Positions 40,876 through 42,398 of a stretch of DNA of 42,398 bases are shown here, piece after piece. The DNA is taken from positions 1 to 42,398 of the forward strand of contig CALGTJ010000206.1 of NCBI GenBank assembly GCA_937901435.1, in the 5' to 3' direction. Within the stretch, counting starts at the first letter, position 1; every line of letters starts with the position of its first letter. The notes under the pieces are model-generated. The model ran no database searches. It was given only the letters and a program-made list of their open reading frames with translations, and was not told the DNA's origin. The stretch is from an uncultured Rhodobacter sp. (GTDB taxonomy: Bacteria; Pseudomonadota; Alphaproteobacteria; Rhodobacterales; Rhodobacteraceae). Position numbers and translations under genes: made by a program.

Positions 40876-41511
40876 ATGAGCACGATTTTTCTGGATCTTG
40901 ATGGCACATTGACCGATCCGAAACCGGGGATCACCGGCGCTGTGAGACACGCGCTTGACACGCTTGGTCTGGACAGTTTCACCGCCGATCAACTTGAATG
41001 GGTCATCGGCCCGCCCCTGCTGGACAGTTTCACCAAACTCGGTGCATCCGATCCACATCAGGCGTTTGCGCTTTATCGCGCGCATTACACCGACGGCGGC
41101 CTGTATGACTGCACCATTTACGACGGCATTCATGACGCGTTGGAAACTCTGGCAGCGGCGGGTCACAGGCTGTTTCTGGCCACAGCCAAACCGATCGCCT
41201 ACGCGACCAGAATAACTGCGCATTTTGGCCTTGATCCCCATATGGAACAGCAATTCGGCCCCGACCTGGACGCGACGTTCAACGACAAGGGCGATCTGCT
41301 GCGCCATGCGCTTGGCCTGACCGGCATTGATCCGCAGGACGCCATTATGGTTGGCGACAGGCAAAGCGACTTTACCGCAGCCAAGGTCAACGGGATGACC
41401 TCGCTTGGCGTGAGTTGGGGCTATGGCAGCGCGGCAGAATTGGAAACCGCCGACGCCTTGTGCCACACGCCACGACAGCTCGCCTCTGATCTGGCGCGGC
41501 TTATTGGCTAG
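40876..41511 (+). CDS. HAD-family phosphatase (phosphoglycolate phosphatase-like)
   Basis: This is a 211-residue cytosolic hydrolase. HAD motif I is FLDLDGTLTDPK (residues 5-16, nucleophile Asp 7). Motif II is FLATAKP, motif III the Lys of NDKGDLL, and motif IV VGDRQSDFTAAK. The cap inserted after motif I is helical (type C1), as in Gph/PhnX-like proteins. It probably dephosphorylates a small sugar phosphate or phosphoglycolate. The stop codon TAG lies inside a 13-base tandem duplication (41498-41523). Confidence 0.9.
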   Translation: MSTIFLDLDGTLTDPKPGITGAVRHALDTLGLDSFTADQLEWVIGPPLLDSFTKLGASDPHQAFALYRAHYTDGGLYDCTIYDGIHDALETLAAAGHRLFLATAKPIAYATRITAHFGLDPHMEQQFGPDLDATFNDKGDLLRHALGLTGIDPQDAIMVGDRQSDFTAAKVNGMTSLGVSWGYGSAAELETADALCHTPRQLASDLARLIG

Positions 41512-41523
41512 GCTTATTGGCTA
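41498..41523 (+). repeat. 13-base tandem duplication across a stop codon
   Basis: GGCTTATTGGCTA occurs twice in direct succession (41498-41510 and 41511-41523), spanning the end of the HAD gene. The first copy encodes the last residues and supplies most of the TAG stop; the second is untranslated. This looks like recent replication slippage. Confidence 0.9.
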
Positions 41524-41556
41524 GGCACAGAGCGCCGAGACCAGCACCATCGCCTC

Positions 41557-42370
41557 TTAGCTGCGCAGTGCAGGGCTATCGATAAAGGTATGCACCGGCA
41601 GATAATCTCGCTGTACCGAGGCCAATGGAGAGATCGCGTGGCGCGACGGTTGTGTCGCCAGATCGCCAAGGTACAGCGACTCGCCCCATGCGCCTTGCAT
41701 CGACAGGCAAACATGGGCATCCAGAATCAAATGCACGTATTTGACTGTGGCCGCTTTGCTGGTGCGGGCATAGGCGGCCATCGTTGCCAGATAGCGCGCC
41801 TCGACCAGAACGGAATCTGTTCCGAACCGGTATTCCGCATCCGCACCAGAGATCAGCAAGCGATATTGTGGCGACACCATCAGATCGCGTTCCAACCCGA
41901 AAAACGGAGCACGCAGTCGGATCGGGGCACAGGCACCAAGAGCGGGCACTTCGCGGATCATCACAAAGCGCAAAGGCTGAAACCCGTGGCCCATCGTCTG
42001 CACCAGATCGCCGGGTGCCAACTGTTCCACCGGTTTCGGGCCCTCGATTGTATCCACCCGCGTCCCGGCGGCAATGCCACCGCTTAGCCCGACGGATTCG
42101 ATGCGGTCAGCGACGGCCAGCAGCGTGATGGACGGATCAAGCCGCACGTCCGGGTTCACCCCGATCAACGCATCGACATCGTCCAGCGGCCATGGATGGG
42201 GGGGCATCGACAACGGTCTGTATCAGGCTGCCCGTTTTGACGTTTTCGATCACCATGAACCCAAGACGCCGGGGCGCGTGCCATGCCAGCGTCAGACGCA
42301 AGACATCTTCGGCCTCTGCCTTGAATCCCAGAATCTGCGCGCCGCTAAAGCGGTTCCAGCGTTCATTGAA
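41557..42370 (-). pseudogene. Hint-domain (Hedgehog/intein-type) protein, frameshifted
   Basis: The downstream part (41557 to about 42213) reads VDALIGVNPDVRLDPSITL, then a Hint domain with AAGTRVDTIEGPKPVEQL, PGDLVQTMGHGFQPLRFV and YVHLILDAHVCL, features of Hint proteins common in roseobacters. The upstream part (about 42200-42370), in another frame, reads RFSGAQILGFKAEAEDVLRL and GFMVIENVKTG and ends VVDAP. The two join at a run of seven G (42198-42204); one base fewer or two more restores a continuous protein. The Cys that starts active Hint domains is replaced (GGIAAGTRVDT, where CFTPGT is usual). The upstream frame also meets a TGA at 42371-42373, so the true start is not visible. A TTG at 42213 could still give a 218-residue product. 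Confidence 0.72.
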
Positions 42371-42398
42371 TCAAAGGGGATTCACAGCGGGCTGTTTT

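Noticed and set aside
1..42398. tRNA, rRNA, integrase, transposase or att-like repeats
   Set aside because: I looked at all gaps and gene calls and saw no such feature; gaps are mostly under 250 bases.

Overview
The window looks like a chromosomal segment of an alphaproteobacterium of the Rhodobacteraceae (Roseobacter group). This rests on GC-rich coding sequence, dense ATGA-coupled operons, TRAP and TctABC carboxylate transporters, a Hint-domain protein, and an intergenic hairpin element of a type common in that family. The genes are almost all catabolic or transport genes for small organic acids and sugar acids. I see no rRNA, tRNA, CRISPR array, insertion sequence or phage gene.

Layout. 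(1) 1-323: start of a glutathione S-transferase on the minus strand, running off the window. (2) 638-8976, plus strand: one long operon with a zinc alcohol dehydrogenase, a DHDPS-type aldolase, a cupin-like protein, a three-part TRAP transporter, a DUF1330 protein, a quinone-oxidoreductase-type dehydrogenase and a DASS-type permease. (3) 8973-13451, minus strand: five tightly coupled genes, Gfo/Idh dehydrogenase, two beta-hydroxyacid dehydrogenases, a UTRA GntR regulator and a third beta-hydroxyacid dehydrogenase. (4) 13563-15502: a FadR-type (FCD) GntR regulator divergent from an Ldh-family oxidoreductase. (5) 15556-18647, minus strand: a tripartite tricarboxylate transporter in order tctB-tctA-tctC. 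(6) 18871-21215, minus strand: OsmC, AEC transporter, LysR regulator. (7) 21425-26414, plus strand: flavin reductase plus Gfo/Idh; M50-like protease, DUF1971 cupin and IlvD/Edd dehydratase; DUF3291 protein. (8) 26515-32370: a probable D-apiose/D-apionate oxidative cluster (apsD, apnL, apnO, oiaK) with an FCD GntR regulator. (9) 32522-35276: two short-chain dehydrogenases and an APH-like phosphotransferase. (10) 35364-36164: two paralogous small secreted proteins. (11) 36283-41511: LOG-family protein, dapD, P1 peptidase, a bacterial ionotropic-glutamate-receptor-like channel, a small unknown protein and a HAD phosphatase. (12) 41557-42370: a frameshifted Hint-domain gene.

Two systems stand out. 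First, five copies of a near-identical palindrome, TTGGT-(CA or TG)-ACCA(A/T), lie only in three intergenic regions: upstream of the 638-8976 operon (two copies), between the FCD GntR gene and the Ldh-family gene (one copy), and upstream of tctBAC (two copies). This predicts one regulon that joins two carboxylate transport systems and two dehydrogenase units under the regulator at 13563-14246. Second, the apionate cluster holds the dehydrogenase, lactonase, oxidoisomerase and kinase steps, but no recognisable enzyme for the next step (a RuBisCO-like protein or 3-oxo-isoapionate decarboxylase), so that step is either encoded elsewhere or done by something new.

Limits: all functional calls come from reading motifs and remembered family features. 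No database search was run, and substrates of the dehydrogenases and transporters are inferred only from context.
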